Of a stretch of 64,000 nt of DNA, positions 44,788-56,023 are shown in pieces. Position 1 is the first letter of the stretch, and every line of letters begins with the position of its first letter. The translations under genes were made by a program, and so were the position numbers. The DNA is from Corynebacterium frankenforstense DSM 45800 (GTDB lineage Bacteria > Actinomycetota > Actinomycetes > Mycobacteriales > Mycobacteriaceae), in the NCBI RefSeq assembly GCF_001941485.1, contig NZ_CP009247.1, forward strand, positions 558,001 to 622,000. Reading direction: 5' to 3'. The notes beneath the pieces were generated by a model. The model saw only the letters and a list, made by a program, of their open reading frames with translations, did no database searches and was not told the origin of the DNA.

Positions 44788-47580
44788 TCAGGCGCCGGAG
44801 CCGGCGGGCTCGGTTGATGCGGAGCGTGCGCTGGCGCGCCGGGTGTCGAAGCCGCCGCTCTCCGCGCGGTCGAGGAAACCGAGTAGGTTCTCGGCGAACT
44901 CGGCCGGGAACTCCAGCTGCGGCATGTGCCCGCCGCCGTCGAAGACCGCGGCGTCCACGACGACGTCGGAAAGCTCCTCGAGCCCGGTGCGGAACTGGGC
45001 GTAGGGCAGGATCTTGTCGGCGTCGCCCCAGACGAGCTGGACGGGGATGCCCGCGCCCGCGCCCGCGGCGGCGCGGCGGAAGCGGTCGACCAGGTCGCGG
45101 CACCAGTCCTGGGAGATGCCGCGCACCGAGCCGAGCTCGCGGACGAAGTCGCGGTAGGTGTGCGCGCGGGCGGGGTGGCGCCCGATCGTGCGCTGCACAC
45201 CGAGGCGGTGCGGGGTCACCGAGCCGGGGCGGCGCAGGATCAGGTGCTCGATGGGCTCGTACAGGACACGGTGGCGGGTGAGCTTTGCGTTGGTCTCGCC
45301 GACCAGCGGCAGCGCGATCAGGCGCAGCAGGTCGGTGGCGCGGTCGCCGAAGCCGGCTGAGTCGACCAGGCAGACCGCCGCGACGCGCTCGGGGTGCTGC
45401 GTGGTCATCTCCATCGACAGCGCGCCGCCCAGGGAGTTGCCCACCAGGCACACTTGCCGGGGCGGATCGGGTTCGGCGGCGCCGGCGGCGGTGTGCTCGG
45501 CGCTACCGGTCGCTGCTGTGGGGGCGGGAGCGGTGTCACGCGTGCCGGGCCTGTCCACCTCGCCGAGTTCCTCGAGCACCCGCCAGATCAGCGCGGCGGT
45601 GTCCGGGATGGTCACGCGCTCGGCCGGGTCGCTCAGCCCGAAGCCGGGGATGTCGACGGCGATGAAGCGGCGGCGCTCGGCGAGGAGCGCGGCCTGGTCG
45701 TCCCAGTCCTCGAGCGAGCGGCCGATGCCGTGAATGAAGACCAGCGGCGGGGCGTCGGCGGTGGCGTTGGCGGCGGAGCTTCCACGGGAGGCGCCGCTGT
45801 CGGCTCCGCCGCGGGAGGCGCCGCTGTCGGCTCCGCCGCGGGAGGCGCCGGCTGCCGTACCGGCGTCTGTTCGCGCACCGCCGGAAGGGGCCGGGCCGCC
45901 GCGGCGCACGCGCACGCTGCGCCCGTCGGCAATCACGAACTCCGCGGGCGGCAACGCCGACAGGTCCGATGCGACGAGGCGGCCCTCGCCGCTGATCGAG
46001 CGCACCTCCGGGCCCGGCGCGGCGCGGCCGACCAGCTCGAGGCACCGCTCGCCGAACGCCATGTCCTCGCGCTGGTCGCCGCGGGCGAGGTCGGGAAGTT
46101 CGACCAGGTAGTTCTGCGTGTAGCGCCACGGCGAGCGGTCGCCCTGGGCGGGGAAGTCGCCGATGGCACGGCGGATGTAGCCGGCGTCGAAGTCGAGGAG
46201 CGGGCGGTCGTGGCGCCCCGGCGGCAGCACCGGCGCGTAGAACTCCTCGCCCGTCTTCCACAGCCGGACCATGTAGCGCGAGACCATGTCCGAACGCAGC
46301 GTCCACGACGCGTTGACGTAGCCGACGGTGAAGCTGAAGTTCGGCAGGCCGGCCAGCATGATGCCGCGGTAGAAGACCTGGTCGGGGAGGTCGAGCTCCT
46401 CGCCGTCGATGCTCAGCGAGCCGCCGCCGAAGGCCTCCAGATCAAGTCCCGTGGCCGTCACGATCAGGTCAGCCGCCAGCTCCTCGCCGCCTGAGGTGCG
46501 GATGCCGGCCGAGGTGAACGTGTCGATGGTGTCGGTGACCACGCGGGCGTCGCCGTTGAGCGCGCGGAAGAAGTCCCCGCCCGGCGCCTTGCACACGCGC
46601 TGGTCCCACGGGCGGTAGCTGGGCGTGAAGTGCTCGTCGATCTCGCGGCGGCTGATGAACGGCCGCTGCATGAGCTTCAGTGCGGTCTTGAAGACGAACG
46701 GCAGGTGCTGGGCGATGACGTACTGGCCCATGTCGCGCACCGCGTGGTTGAAGCGCGCCGCGCGGAAGGCCGGCTTGCGCGGCAGGATCCGGTTCCAGAA
46801 GCCGCTGATCAGGTCGACCTCGGGAAGCGGGGCGACGTAGCTGGGGCTGCGCTGGAGCATGGTCACCTGCGCTCCGGCCTCCTCGAGGGCGGGCACGAGC
46901 GTGATCGCCGTGGCTCCGGAGCCGATGACGACGATGCGCTGACCTGTGACATCGAGGTCCTCCGGCCACTCCTGCGGGTGGATGATCTCGCCGGCGAAGT
47001 CCTCCTCGCCGGGGAAGTGGGGGCGGTGGCCGTGCCCGTGGGAGTAGTAGCCCGAGGCGTAGTGGACGCGGCGGGCGTAGATGGTGCGCTCGGCGGGCGC
47101 GCCGGGTGCGTCGGCGCCGGTGTCGGCTGCGCCGGCCTCGACGCCTGGGGTGCCGCCGTCGCCGTCGGTGTCGCGCCGCCCCGAGACCGCGGTGACCGCG
47201 TAGAGGTTCAGGTCCGTGCGCCAGTCGGAGTTCCTGATCCACGAGCCCGTGTGCAGCCGCTCGAGCGCCCCGCACTCGCGGGCGGCGTCGCGGATGTACT
47301 CCTTGATGTCCTCGCCGCGGCCGAGCGTGCCCTTGTGCGGCCAGGGCTTGAAGGGGAAGGCGAAGGTCGCCATGTCCGAGTCCGAGCGGATGCCCGGGTA
47401 GCGGAAGGTGTGCCAGGTCCCGCCGAGGTCGGAGTGGACGTCGTGGATCTCCCAGTCCCAGTCGGGGAAGTTCTCCGCGACATGGTGGGCCATGTCGATC
47501 CCGGAGAGCCCCGCGCCGACGATGAGCAGGTCGAGCGGGCGGTCGATGGTTCCGGTGTCGGTTCCCGTGGTGGTTCCCAT
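44788..47580 (-). CDS. Baeyer-Villiger/flavin monooxygenase fused to alpha/beta hydrolase
   Basis: A fusion of about 930 residues from ATG 47580. Residues 1-530 are a flavin monooxygenase with FAD-binding GAGLSGID, NADPH-binding GSGATA and the exact BVMO fingerprint F-x-G-x3-H-x3-WP (FAGEIIHPQEWP). Residues about 560-620 are a Gly/Ala/Ser linker with a 9-residue repeat. The rest is an alpha/beta hydrolase with FIHGIGRSLEDW, the GNSLGG nucleophile elbow and the catalytic His in GGGHMPQLE. Together they could oxidise a ketone to an ester and cleave it. The upstream TTG 47610 is an alternative start. Confidence 0.87.
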   Translation of the reverse strand: MGTTTGTDTGTIDRPLDLLIVGAGLSGIDMAHHVAENFPDWDWEIHDVHSDLGGTWHTFRYPGIRSDSDMATFAFPFKPWPHKGTLGRGEDIKEYIRDAARECGALERLHTGSWIRNSDWRTDLNLYAVTAVSGRRDTDGDGGTPGVEAGAADTGADAPGAPAERTIYARRVHYASGYYSHGHGHRPHFPGEEDFAGEIIHPQEWPEDLDVTGQRIVVIGSGATAITLVPALEEAGAQVTMLQRSPSYVAPLPEVDLISGFWNRILPRKPAFRAARFNHAVRDMGQYVIAQHLPFVFKTALKLMQRPFISRREIDEHFTPSYRPWDQRVCKAPGGDFFRALNGDARVVTDTIDTFTSAGIRTSGGEELAADLIVTATGLDLEAFGGGSLSIDGEELDLPDQVFYRGIMLAGLPNFSFTVGYVNASWTLRSDMVSRYMVRLWKTGEEFYAPVLPPGRHDRPLLDFDAGYIRRAIGDFPAQGDRSPWRYTQNYLVELPDLARGDQREDMAFGERCLELVGRAAPGPEVRSISGEGRLVASDLSALPPAEFVIADGRSVRVRRGGPAPSGGARTDAGTAAGASRGGADSGASRGGADSGASRGSSAANATADAPPLVFIHGIGRSLEDWDDQAALLAERRRFIAVDIPGFGLSDPAERVTIPDTAALIWRVLEELGEVDRPGTRDTAPAPTAATGSAEHTAAGAAEPDPPRQVCLVGNSLGGALSMEMTTQHPERVAAVCLVDSAGFGDRATDLLRLIALPLVGETNAKLTRHRVLYEPIEHLILRRPGSVTPHRLGVQRTIGRHPARAHTYRDFVRELGSVRGISQDWCRDLVDRFRRAAAGAGAGIPVQLVWGDADKILPYAQFRTGLEELSDVVVDAAVFDGGGHMPQLEFPAEFAENLLGFLDRAESGGFDTRRASARSASTEPAGSGA
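45785..45847 (-). repeat. 27-bp in-frame repeat in the fusion linker
   Basis: Two full and one partial 27-bp units (period exactly 27) encode the nine-residue repeat GADSGASRG in the linker between monooxygenase and hydrolase. Confidence 0.85.
45919..45936 (-). repeat. Dispersed element inside the fusion gene
   Basis: Minus-strand GTGATTGCCGACGGGCGC encoding VIADGR at the boundary before the linker. Confidence 0.5.
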
Positions 47581-47628
47581 GCCCGGAGTGTAATGAACGT
47601 TGGTGGGCAATATCAGTGTTTCGGGGTG

Positions 47629-47666
47629 GGAACCGCCGACGGCGACCGCCGGGACGTCGGAAATTG
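47629..47666 (-). repeat. Dispersed element, long form, upstream of cstA
   Basis: Minus-strand CAATTTCCGACGTCCCGG followed by a CGCCGTCGGCGGTTCC tail, between the divergent monooxygenase and cstA genes. Confidence 0.75.
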
Positions 47667-47860
47667 GCGGGTGGCTGAACGCGCGCCCGCCGCACCCGCG
47701 CCCGGGGGTGGCGGGGGAGTGGAATTCCCCTGTCAGTGACCTGTGTTATATGGTCTCTCCCTAAGTGGGATAGAAATCCCATGCATTGAGAACTGTGGGT
47801 GGGCGACACCCCGACCGAGGTGCCGCCCCGCGCACCACCACACACCGAAAGGCCAGCGCA

Positions 47861-50242
47861 ATGAGCACAGCCCTGACGCGCCCCGGCGCAGACGGCGAAC
47901 CGGCGGAGACCGGCGCGCCCCAGCCGCCCGAGGGCCACGAACTGATCCGCAACGAAAAGACCGGCCGCATCGTGGGCGTGCGGCGCCCCGCCGGCTTCTC
48001 CGTGACCGCCCGCGTCACGCTCATGGTCATCGCCATCCTCGCCGCCGTGGCCTGGGGCGTGCTCGCCTTCTCCCGCGGCGAGCAGGTCAACTCCGTGTGG
48101 CTGGTCGCCGCCGCGGTCGGGTCCTACATCATCGGCTACACCCTCTACGCGCGCCTGATCGAGTACAAGGTGGTCAAGCCGAACGACGCGCGCGCCACCC
48201 CGGCCGAGTACGCCGCCGACGGCAACGACTTCACGCCCACCGACCGCCGTGTCCTCTTCGGCCACCACTTCGCCGCCATCGCCGGCGCCGGGCCCCTGGT
48301 CGGCCCCGTCATGGCCGCCCAGATGGGCTACCTGCCCTCCACGCTGTGGATCGTCATCGGCGTCATCCTCGCCGGCGCCGTCCAGGACTACATGGTGCTG
48401 TGGGTCTCCACCCGCCGCCGCGGCCGCTCGCTCGGCCAGATGGTCCGCGACGAGATGGGCACCGTCGGCGGCGCGGCCGGCATCCTCGCCGTCATGACGA
48501 TCATGCTGATCCTCATCGCCGTGCTCGCCCTGATCGTCGTCAACGCCCTGGCCGACAGCCCCTGGGGTGTCTTCTCCATCGCGATGACCATCCCGATCGC
48601 GATCTTCATGGGCGTCTACATGCGCTACCTGCGTCCGGGCCGGGTCGTCGAGGTCTCCGCCATCGGCGTCGTGCTGCTGCTGGCCGCCATCGTCGCCGGC
48701 GGCTGGGTCGCCGAGACCACCTGGGGCGCCGAGATCTTCACCCTCTCCAAGGTCGCCCTGGCCTGGTGCCTGATCATCTACGGCTGCGTGGCCGCCCTGC
48801 TGCCCGTCTGGCTGCTGCTGGCCCCGCGCGACTACCTGTCGACCTTCATGAAGATCGGCGTCATCGCGCTGCTGGCCGTCGGCATCGTCATCGTCGCGCC
48901 CAAGATCGAGATGCCCGCCGTGACCCACTTCGCCACCGAGGGCAACGGGCCGGTCTTCTCCGGCGACCTCTTCCCGTTCCTGTTCATCACCATCGCCTGC
49001 GGCGCGCTCTCCGGCTTCCACTCCCTGATCTCCTCGGGCACCACCCCGAAGCTGATGGAGAAGGAGTCCCACATGCGCATGCTCGGCTACGGCGGCATGC
49101 TCATGGAGTCCTTCGTCGCCCTGATGGCCCTGGTCACCGCCGTGATCCTGGACCGCCACCTCTACTTCGTGATGAACGCCCCGGCCGCCCTGACCGGCGG
49201 CGAGGCCGCCACCGCGGCCCAGTGGGTCAACAGCATCGGGCTTCCCGGCGACAACCTGAGCGCCGAGGAGATCACCGCCGCGGCCAACGCGATCGGCGAG
49301 GAGTCCATCGTCTCGCGCACCGGCGGCGCGCCCACCCTGGCCTTCGGCATGTCCGAGGTGCTCACCGACGTCTTCGGCAACGACTCGCTGCAGGCCTTCT
49401 GGTACCACTTCGCGATCATGTTCGAGGCGCTGTTCATCCTGACCACCGTCGACGCCGGCACCCGCGTCGCCCGCTTCATGATGACCGACTCGCTGTCCAA
49501 CATCCCGGGCCTGCAGAAGTTTGGCGACCCGGAGTGGACCCCGGGCCACTGGATCGGCACGATCGTCACCTGCGGCATCTGGGGCGCGATCCTGCTGATG
49601 GGCGTCACCGACCCGCTCGGCGGCATCAACGTCCTCTTCCCGCTGTTCGGCATCGCCAACCAGCTGCTCGCCGCCATCGCCCTGGCCCTGGTGCTGGTCG
49701 TGGTGGTCAAGAAGGGCCTGTACAAGTGGGCCTGGATCCCGGGGCTGCCGCTGGCGTGGGACCTGATCATCACCATGTACGCCTCCTGGCAGAAGATCTT
49801 CCACTCCGACCCGGCCATCGGCTTCTGGGCGCAGCACGCCAACTACAAGGAGGCGCTGAACTCCGGGGCGCAGTCCTTCGGGGCGGCCGAGACCCCCGAG
49901 GAGATTTCCGACGTCGTGCGCAATACCGCCGTACAGGGTTCCCTGTCGATCCTGTTCGCCGTGCTGGTGCTCATCGTCATGGGCGCGGCCGCCGTGGCCT
50001 GCGTCAAGGCCGTGCGCGCCCGGGCGGCCGGCCTCGAGGTCCAGTCCAGCGAGGAGCCCGACCACCCGTCGAACTTCTTCGCCCCGCACGGGATGCTGGC
50101 GACCAGGCTGGACAAGCAGATCGAGGCCTACCAGGGCTCCGACGAGCTGACCGTCGCCGGCGGCGGCGAGGCCGGCGAGCACGAGGTGCGCGCGGGTGCC
50201 GCCGGCGCGGACGTCGCAGCCGCGCCGGAGGGGGCGCGATGA
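47861..50242 (+). CDS. cstA: Carbon starvation/pyruvate transporter CstA
   Basis: A 793-residue membrane protein with about 16-18 hydrophobic helices. CstA landmarks include the HHFAAIAGAGPLVGPVMAAQMGY block near residue 140 and FGIANQLLAAIAL in the second half. CstA-type carriers import peptides or pyruvate during carbon limitation. ATG 47861 has GAAAGG eight bases upstream. The stop overlaps the start of the small YbdD-type gene by 4 bp (ATGA), as in many genomes. Confidence 0.94.
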   Translation: MSTALTRPGADGEPAETGAPQPPEGHELIRNEKTGRIVGVRRPAGFSVTARVTLMVIAILAAVAWGVLAFSRGEQVNSVWLVAAAVGSYIIGYTLYARLIEYKVVKPNDARATPAEYAADGNDFTPTDRRVLFGHHFAAIAGAGPLVGPVMAAQMGYLPSTLWIVIGVILAGAVQDYMVLWVSTRRRGRSLGQMVRDEMGTVGGAAGILAVMTIMLILIAVLALIVVNALADSPWGVFSIAMTIPIAIFMGVYMRYLRPGRVVEVSAIGVVLLLAAIVAGGWVAETTWGAEIFTLSKVALAWCLIIYGCVAALLPVWLLLAPRDYLSTFMKIGVIALLAVGIVIVAPKIEMPAVTHFATEGNGPVFSGDLFPFLFITIACGALSGFHSLISSGTTPKLMEKESHMRMLGYGGMLMESFVALMALVTAVILDRHLYFVMNAPAALTGGEAATAAQWVNSIGLPGDNLSAEEITAAANAIGEESIVSRTGGAPTLAFGMSEVLTDVFGNDSLQAFWYHFAIMFEALFILTTVDAGTRVARFMMTDSLSNIPGLQKFGDPEWTPGHWIGTIVTCGIWGAILLMGVTDPLGGINVLFPLFGIANQLLAAIALALVLVVVVKKGLYKWAWIPGLPLAWDLIITMYASWQKIFHSDPAIGFWAQHANYKEALNSGAQSFGAAETPEEISDVVRNTAVQGSLSILFAVLVLIVMGAAAVACVKAVRARAAGLEVQSSEEPDHPSNFFAPHGMLATRLDKQIEAYQGSDELTVAGGGEAGEHEVRAGAAGADVAAAPEGAR

Positions 50243-50520
50243 CCGCCGCCGTCCGCCCGACCACGATTGCCGACGCCGCGCCCGGTGCGCGGGGCGGTTC
50301 CCCTGCGGCGTGCGCCCTGACCCGCGCCTGGCGGGCGACCTGCTCGGCGGTGCGCTCGGTGGGCTGGTACCTCGGCGAGCTGATGGGCGACCACGACTAC
50401 GCGAAGTACGTCGCGCACCTTCGGGCCCACCACCCCGACCGCGAGGTGCCCACGGAGAAGGAGTTCTGGCGCGCCCGCTGGGCCGCCCAGGACGCCAACC
50501 CGGGCGCGCGCTGCTGCTGA
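50239..50520 (+). CDS. YbdD/YjiX-family small protein (DUF466)
   Basis: A 93-residue protein with the YbdD-type core VGWYLGELMGDHDYAKYVAHLRAHHP and VPTEKEFWRARW. YbdD proteins are needed for CstA-type transport, and the 4-bp overlap with cstA supports the partnership. The N-terminal 20 residues are an extra Ala/Gly-rich segment containing the dispersed-element peptide TIADAAPGAR. Confidence 0.88.
   Translation: MTAAVRPTTIADAAPGARGGSPAACALTRAWRATCSAVRSVGWYLGELMGDHDYAKYVAHLRAHHPDREVPTEKEFWRARWAAQDANPGARCC
50265..50280 (+). repeat. Dispersed element inside ybdD-like gene
   Basis: GATTGCCGACGCCGCG encoding IADAA in the N-terminal extension. Confidence 0.7.
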
Positions 50521-50532
50521 CCCCGAAAAAGA

Positions 50533-50564
50533 AAGGACCGCCCGGCCGGAGCCGGGCGGTCCTT
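50533..50564. terminator. Strong bidirectional terminator between ybdD and icd
   Basis: Perfect 14-bp stem AAGGACCGCCCGGC / GCCGGGCGGTCCTT with a CGGA loop. An A-rich run (50525-50534) precedes it on the plus strand, giving a T-run on the minus strand, so it is best for icd but suits both. Confidence 0.88.
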
Positions 50565-50696
50565 GCTGCGCCTGCCCGCGACGCCGGGCAGGGGGAGCCG
50601 CATTCACGCGGGCGCGGGGAACCGCACGCACGCAGGCACGCAGGGTGCCGCGCCCACGCGGCGCAGACGCCGCACGCACGCAGGCCCGTGGACCCG

Positions 50697-50712
50697 CGCG
50701 ACGTCGGCAATC
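50697..50712 (-). repeat. Dispersed element downstream of icd
   Basis: Minus-strand GATTGCCGACGTCGCG, about 50 bp after the icd stop, in a tract of CGCACGCACGCAGG words. Confidence 0.7.
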
Positions 50713-50763
50713 GCGCCGCGGCACCGGGGCACCGCCGCAGCGGCGGCGCCCACGGGAACCGCG

Positions 50764-52983
<2,220 letters not shown>

Positions 52984-53064
52984 AGTCTCTCCTTCACTGA
53001 TTGATACTCTTAGACACTTCAACCGACCAGGTTAGCGCCCGACCCCCGAGAGTGCCGTCCGTGG

Positions 53065-54102
53065 TTAACCCCGCATCGCCACCCCCGTGCGCCAGTACCC
53101 CATGAAAGCCACGCGCGAGCGGTCCACCCCCGCCTCGCGCACGAGCAGCCGACGCACGGATTTGACCAGCCCAGACTCGCCGGCCACCCACCAGTACGTC
53201 GCCTCGACGTCCGCGGTGTCGTCTGCGGCGTCGTCGGCGGCGGCCGCCCCGGGCACCGCCCACGGCAGCCCGTCGGCGGTCTCGGGCAGCTCCGTGGGGC
53301 ACCCCCGATTGACGACGTCGCGCTCCCCGCCGTCTGCGTGTCCCGCGCCGTCGGCGCGGAGCAGCGCCCGCAGCGCGGGCAGCACCTGCGCGCCCGGGGC
53401 CTCGCCGGGGCGGCGCGGCAGCCAGTGCACCGCGGCGCCGGGGCCGTGCGCGATGCCCGGGGCCGTGCCCGGGCCGGGCAGCTCGAGCAGCGCGGTGAGC
53501 CGTGGGGCCGGCCCATCGGGGGTGCTGTGGGCGCCCCGGGTGCGCTGGGCGAGGTCCTCGAGGATGCGGGCGACGGCCGGGGCCGCGGTCTCGTCGCCGA
53601 CGAGCACGATGCTCCGGGCGGCGCCGGGGGCGAACTCGACGCCCTCGTCGCGGGCCACCCCGCGGCGGGGGAGCACCAGCAGCACCTCGTCGCCGGGGCG
53701 GGCGTGCAGCGCCCAGCGCAGCGCCGGGCCGGTCTCGGCGTGCCCACCGTGTCCGGCGTTCCCGCCGTGGACGACGAAGTCGACGGTCAACCGGGTGTGC
53801 TCGCCGTTCCCGGAGAGCTCGCGGATCGAGTAGGTGCGCATGAAGCCGCGTTCCTCGGCGGGCTCGGCGAGCCAGGCGTGGTACCAGTCGGCGTCGTCGG
53901 CGATCGCGGGCAGGCCCCGCGGGCCGGGCACGATGATCTTGATGCGGCGGTCGAGATGCCGGGTCAGCCCCGTGCCCGTGTCGGGGACCCCGCCGGCGCG
54001 CCCGAGCTCGGGGCCGGCGAAGACCACCCGGAGAAAGGCCGCGGCCGGGCGGGTGACCTCGGCGACGCGGGCGCGGACGAGGGTGAAGGGTGCGGCGGTC
54101 AC
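53065..54102 (-). CDS. Siderophore-interacting protein (FAD-linked ferric reductase)
   Basis: A 345-residue FAD-dependent ferric-siderophore reductase of the SIP family, releasing iron in the cytoplasm. The FAD motif is RTYSIREL and the C-terminal NAD(P)-binding parts include VGDETAAPAVARIL and YWWVAGESGLVKSVRRLL. A low-complexity insertion of about 50 residues before the last strand holds an antisense dispersed element. The gene starts by a 4-bp GTGA overlap with the ATPase gene and ends the iron operon. Confidence 0.92.
   Translation of the reverse strand: MTAAPFTLVRARVAEVTRPAAAFLRVVFAGPELGRAGGVPDTGTGLTRHLDRRIKIIVPGPRGLPAIADDADWYHAWLAEPAEERGFMRTYSIRELSGNGEHTRLTVDFVVHGGNAGHGGHAETGPALRWALHARPGDEVLLVLPRRGVARDEGVEFAPGAARSIVLVGDETAAPAVARILEDLAQRTRGAHSTPDGPAPRLTALLELPGPGTAPGIAHGPGAAVHWLPRRPGEAPGAQVLPALRALLRADGAGHADGGERDVVNRGCPTELPETADGLPWAVPGAAAADDAADDTADVEATYWWVAGESGLVKSVRRLLVREAGVDRSRVAFMGYWRTGVAMRG
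53307..53322 (+). repeat. Dispersed element inside siderophore-reductase gene (antisense)
   Basis: GATTGACGACGTCGCG on the plus strand, antisense to the gene, in its low-complexity insertion (encodes RDVVN on the minus strand). Confidence 0.7.
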
Positions 54103-54977
54103 CGGGCGGCCCCCTTCCGGGCGCCGTGCGGGCCGCCCAGACCGCGGGGGCTGACCAGCGGGGTGCCGCTGACCGGGTCGACGAGCACCTCCGAGTCGAT
54201 GCCGAAGACGTCCCGCAGGGTCCCGGGGGTCAGCACCTCGTCCGGGGTGCCGGTGGCCACGACGGATCCGGCGCGCATGGCCACGAGGTGGTCGGAGTAG
54301 CGGCCGGCCATGTTCATGTCGTGCAGGACCATGACGACGGTGGTGCCGCGTCGGCGGTTGTGCTCGGCCATCAGGTCGAGGACCTCGAGTTGGTTGGCCA
54401 CGTCGAGGAAGGTCGTCGGCTCGTCGAGCAGCAGGATGTCGGTCTCCTGGGCGATGGCCATGGCGATCCAGACGCGCTGGCGCTGGCCGCCGGAGAGCTC
54501 GTCGACGCAGCGGTCGGCCAGCTCGGTGGTGCCCGTGTCCGCCAGGGCCGCGGCGACGACCTCGTGGTCGCGGCGGGTCCAGCGGCCGAAGAGACCCTGG
54601 TGCGGGGAACGGCCGCGGCCGACGAGATCGGCGACGGTGATGCCCTCCGGCGCGACGGGTTGCTGGGGCAGCAGCCCGAGGACCCGCGCGAGCGGCTTCG
54701 GCCGGTGCTGCGCCAGCGGCACCCCGTCGAGGGCCACCGTGCCCGCCTGCGGGGCGAGCAGCCGGGACAGGGCGCGCAGGAGCGTGGACTTCCCGCAGCC
54801 GTTCGGGCCGATGATGCTGGTCACCTTCCCGTCGGGGATGACCACGTCCAGGTCCCGGGCCACGGTGTGCTCGCCGTAGGCCAGCGTCACCCCGGTCGCG
54901 CGCAGGTCATGGCTCCGGCGCCCGGCGGCGGCGCCGGATGCGCCGTCGCGTGCGGCAGGTCGTCGGTTCTCGGTCAC
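54099..54977 (-). CDS. Ferric-siderophore ABC transporter ATPase
   Basis: A 292-residue FepC/FhuC-type ATPase: Walker A GPNGCGKST, signature LSGGQRQR, Walker B ILLLDEPTTFLD, and the switch His in VLHDMNMA. The first 25 residues are an Ala/Gly/Arg-rich leader. It overlaps both neighbours by 4 bp, so the whole operon is translationally coupled. Confidence 0.95.
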   Translation of the reverse strand: MTENRRPAARDGASGAAAGRRSHDLRATGVTLAYGEHTVARDLDVVIPDGKVTSIIGPNGCGKSTLLRALSRLLAPQAGTVALDGVPLAQHRPKPLARVLGLLPQQPVAPEGITVADLVGRGRSPHQGLFGRWTRRDHEVVAAALADTGTTELADRCVDELSGGQRQRVWIAMAIAQETDILLLDEPTTFLDVANQLEVLDLMAEHNRRRGTTVVMVLHDMNMAGRYSDHLVAMRAGSVVATGTPDEVLTPGTLRDVFGIDSEVLVDPVSGTPLVSPRGLGGPHGARKGAAR

Positions 54978-56023
54978 AGTGCGGCCCCCGATCGGTTGGT
55001 GCGGATGAGCAGGTACAGCAGGTAGGGCGCGCCCAGCACGCCGGTGATCACGCCGGCGGGGTAGCGGGTGCCCAGGAAATACTGGCCGGCCAGGTCGGCG
55101 GCGAGGACGAGGACGGCCCCGACCAGTGCGGCCGGCAAGACGTGGGTGTCCGCCGGGCCGATCAGGCGGACCGCGACGGGACCGGCCATGAAGGCGACGA
55201 AGGCGATCGGCCCGCAGGCCGAGGTGGCCACGGCGATCAGTGCGACCGCGGCGACGATCACCGTCAGCCGCGCCGCGCCGGTGCGCACGCCGAGGGCCGA
55301 CGCGGCGTCGTCACCCAGGCGCAGCACGGCCAGCCGGTGGTTGCCGGCCAGCAGGACCGGCGCGGCGAGCACGCAGGCCACGGCGACGGGGACGGTGCGC
55401 TCCCAGGTGGCGCCGTTGAGCGAGCCGGTCAGCCAGCGCGTGGCCGTGGGCAGGTCCCAGGCCGCGGCCCGGGAGAGCATGTAGGTCACCACCGACTGCA
55501 GGATCGCGGCGACGCCGATGCCGATGAGGATCAGCCGCGTGCCCGCGAACCCGCCGGCAGACGAGAGCAGGTAGATCACGACCGCCGTGGCCAGGCCGCC
55601 GGCCAGCGCCCACAGGGAGACGGTGGTCTGCGAGAGGTGGAAGCCCAGGATGGCCACCACGCCCGCCGCCGAGGCGCCGGAGGAGATGCCGATGATGTCC
55701 GGGCTGGCCAGCTGGTTGCGCAGCATGGTCTGGAAGAGCACGCCGGAGGCGCCGAAGGCGGCCCCGGCGAGCAGCGCGAGCGTGGCCCGCGGCAGCCGCA
55801 GGTGGCCGACGGCGTACTTCGCCCCGCCGGAGCCCTGCCCGGTGAGCACGGCCAGTACCTCGCCCGGGCCGTAGAAGCGTTCGCCGATCATCAGCGAGGC
55901 GGCGAAGAGCACCGCGACGACGACCGCGAGCACAGCGGTGCGCCAGGCCCGGCCGCGCGCCCGGGCGGCGCGCTGGGCGCGCAGCGTCTCCGCGGCGGGG
56001 GAGAGGGTGTCGGAGTCGGTCAC
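54974..56023 (-). CDS. Ferric-siderophore ABC transporter permease (second)
   Basis: A 349-residue FecCD/BtuC-type permease with about nine to ten helices and the motifs RLPRATLALLAGAAFGASG and GPIAFVAFMAGPVAVRL. GTG 56023 overlaps the first permease by 4 bp. It forms the heterodimeric channel with the next gene. Confidence 0.94.
   Translation of the reverse strand: MTDSDTLSPAAETLRAQRAARARGRAWRTAVLAVVVAVLFAASLMIGERFYGPGEVLAVLTGQGSGGAKYAVGHLRLPRATLALLAGAAFGASGVLFQTMLRNQLASPDIIGISSGASAAGVVAILGFHLSQTTVSLWALAGGLATAVVIYLLSSAGGFAGTRLILIGIGVAAILQSVVTYMLSRAAAWDLPTATRWLTGSLNGATWERTVPVAVACVLAAPVLLAGNHRLAVLRLGDDAASALGVRTGAARLTVIVAAVALIAVATSACGPIAFVAFMAGPVAVRLIGPADTHVLPAALVGAVLVLAADLAGQYFLGTRYPAGVITGVLGAPYLLYLLIRTNRSGAAL

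Noticed and set aside
47720..47760. Possible GlxR/CRP site before cstA
   Set aside because: TGACCTGTGTTATA only poorly resembles TGTGA-N6-TCACA; not called.
49900..49925. GATTTCCGACGTCGTGCG in cstA resembles the element
   Set aside because: Lies in a non-conserved loop with only a partial match after the core; kept out of the list as probable coincidence.
46469..50710. A 1413-codon minus-strand frame across the monooxygenase and cstA genes
   Set aside because: Antisense to cstA and overlapping the real fusion gene in another frame; composition is typical of high-GC shadow frames.
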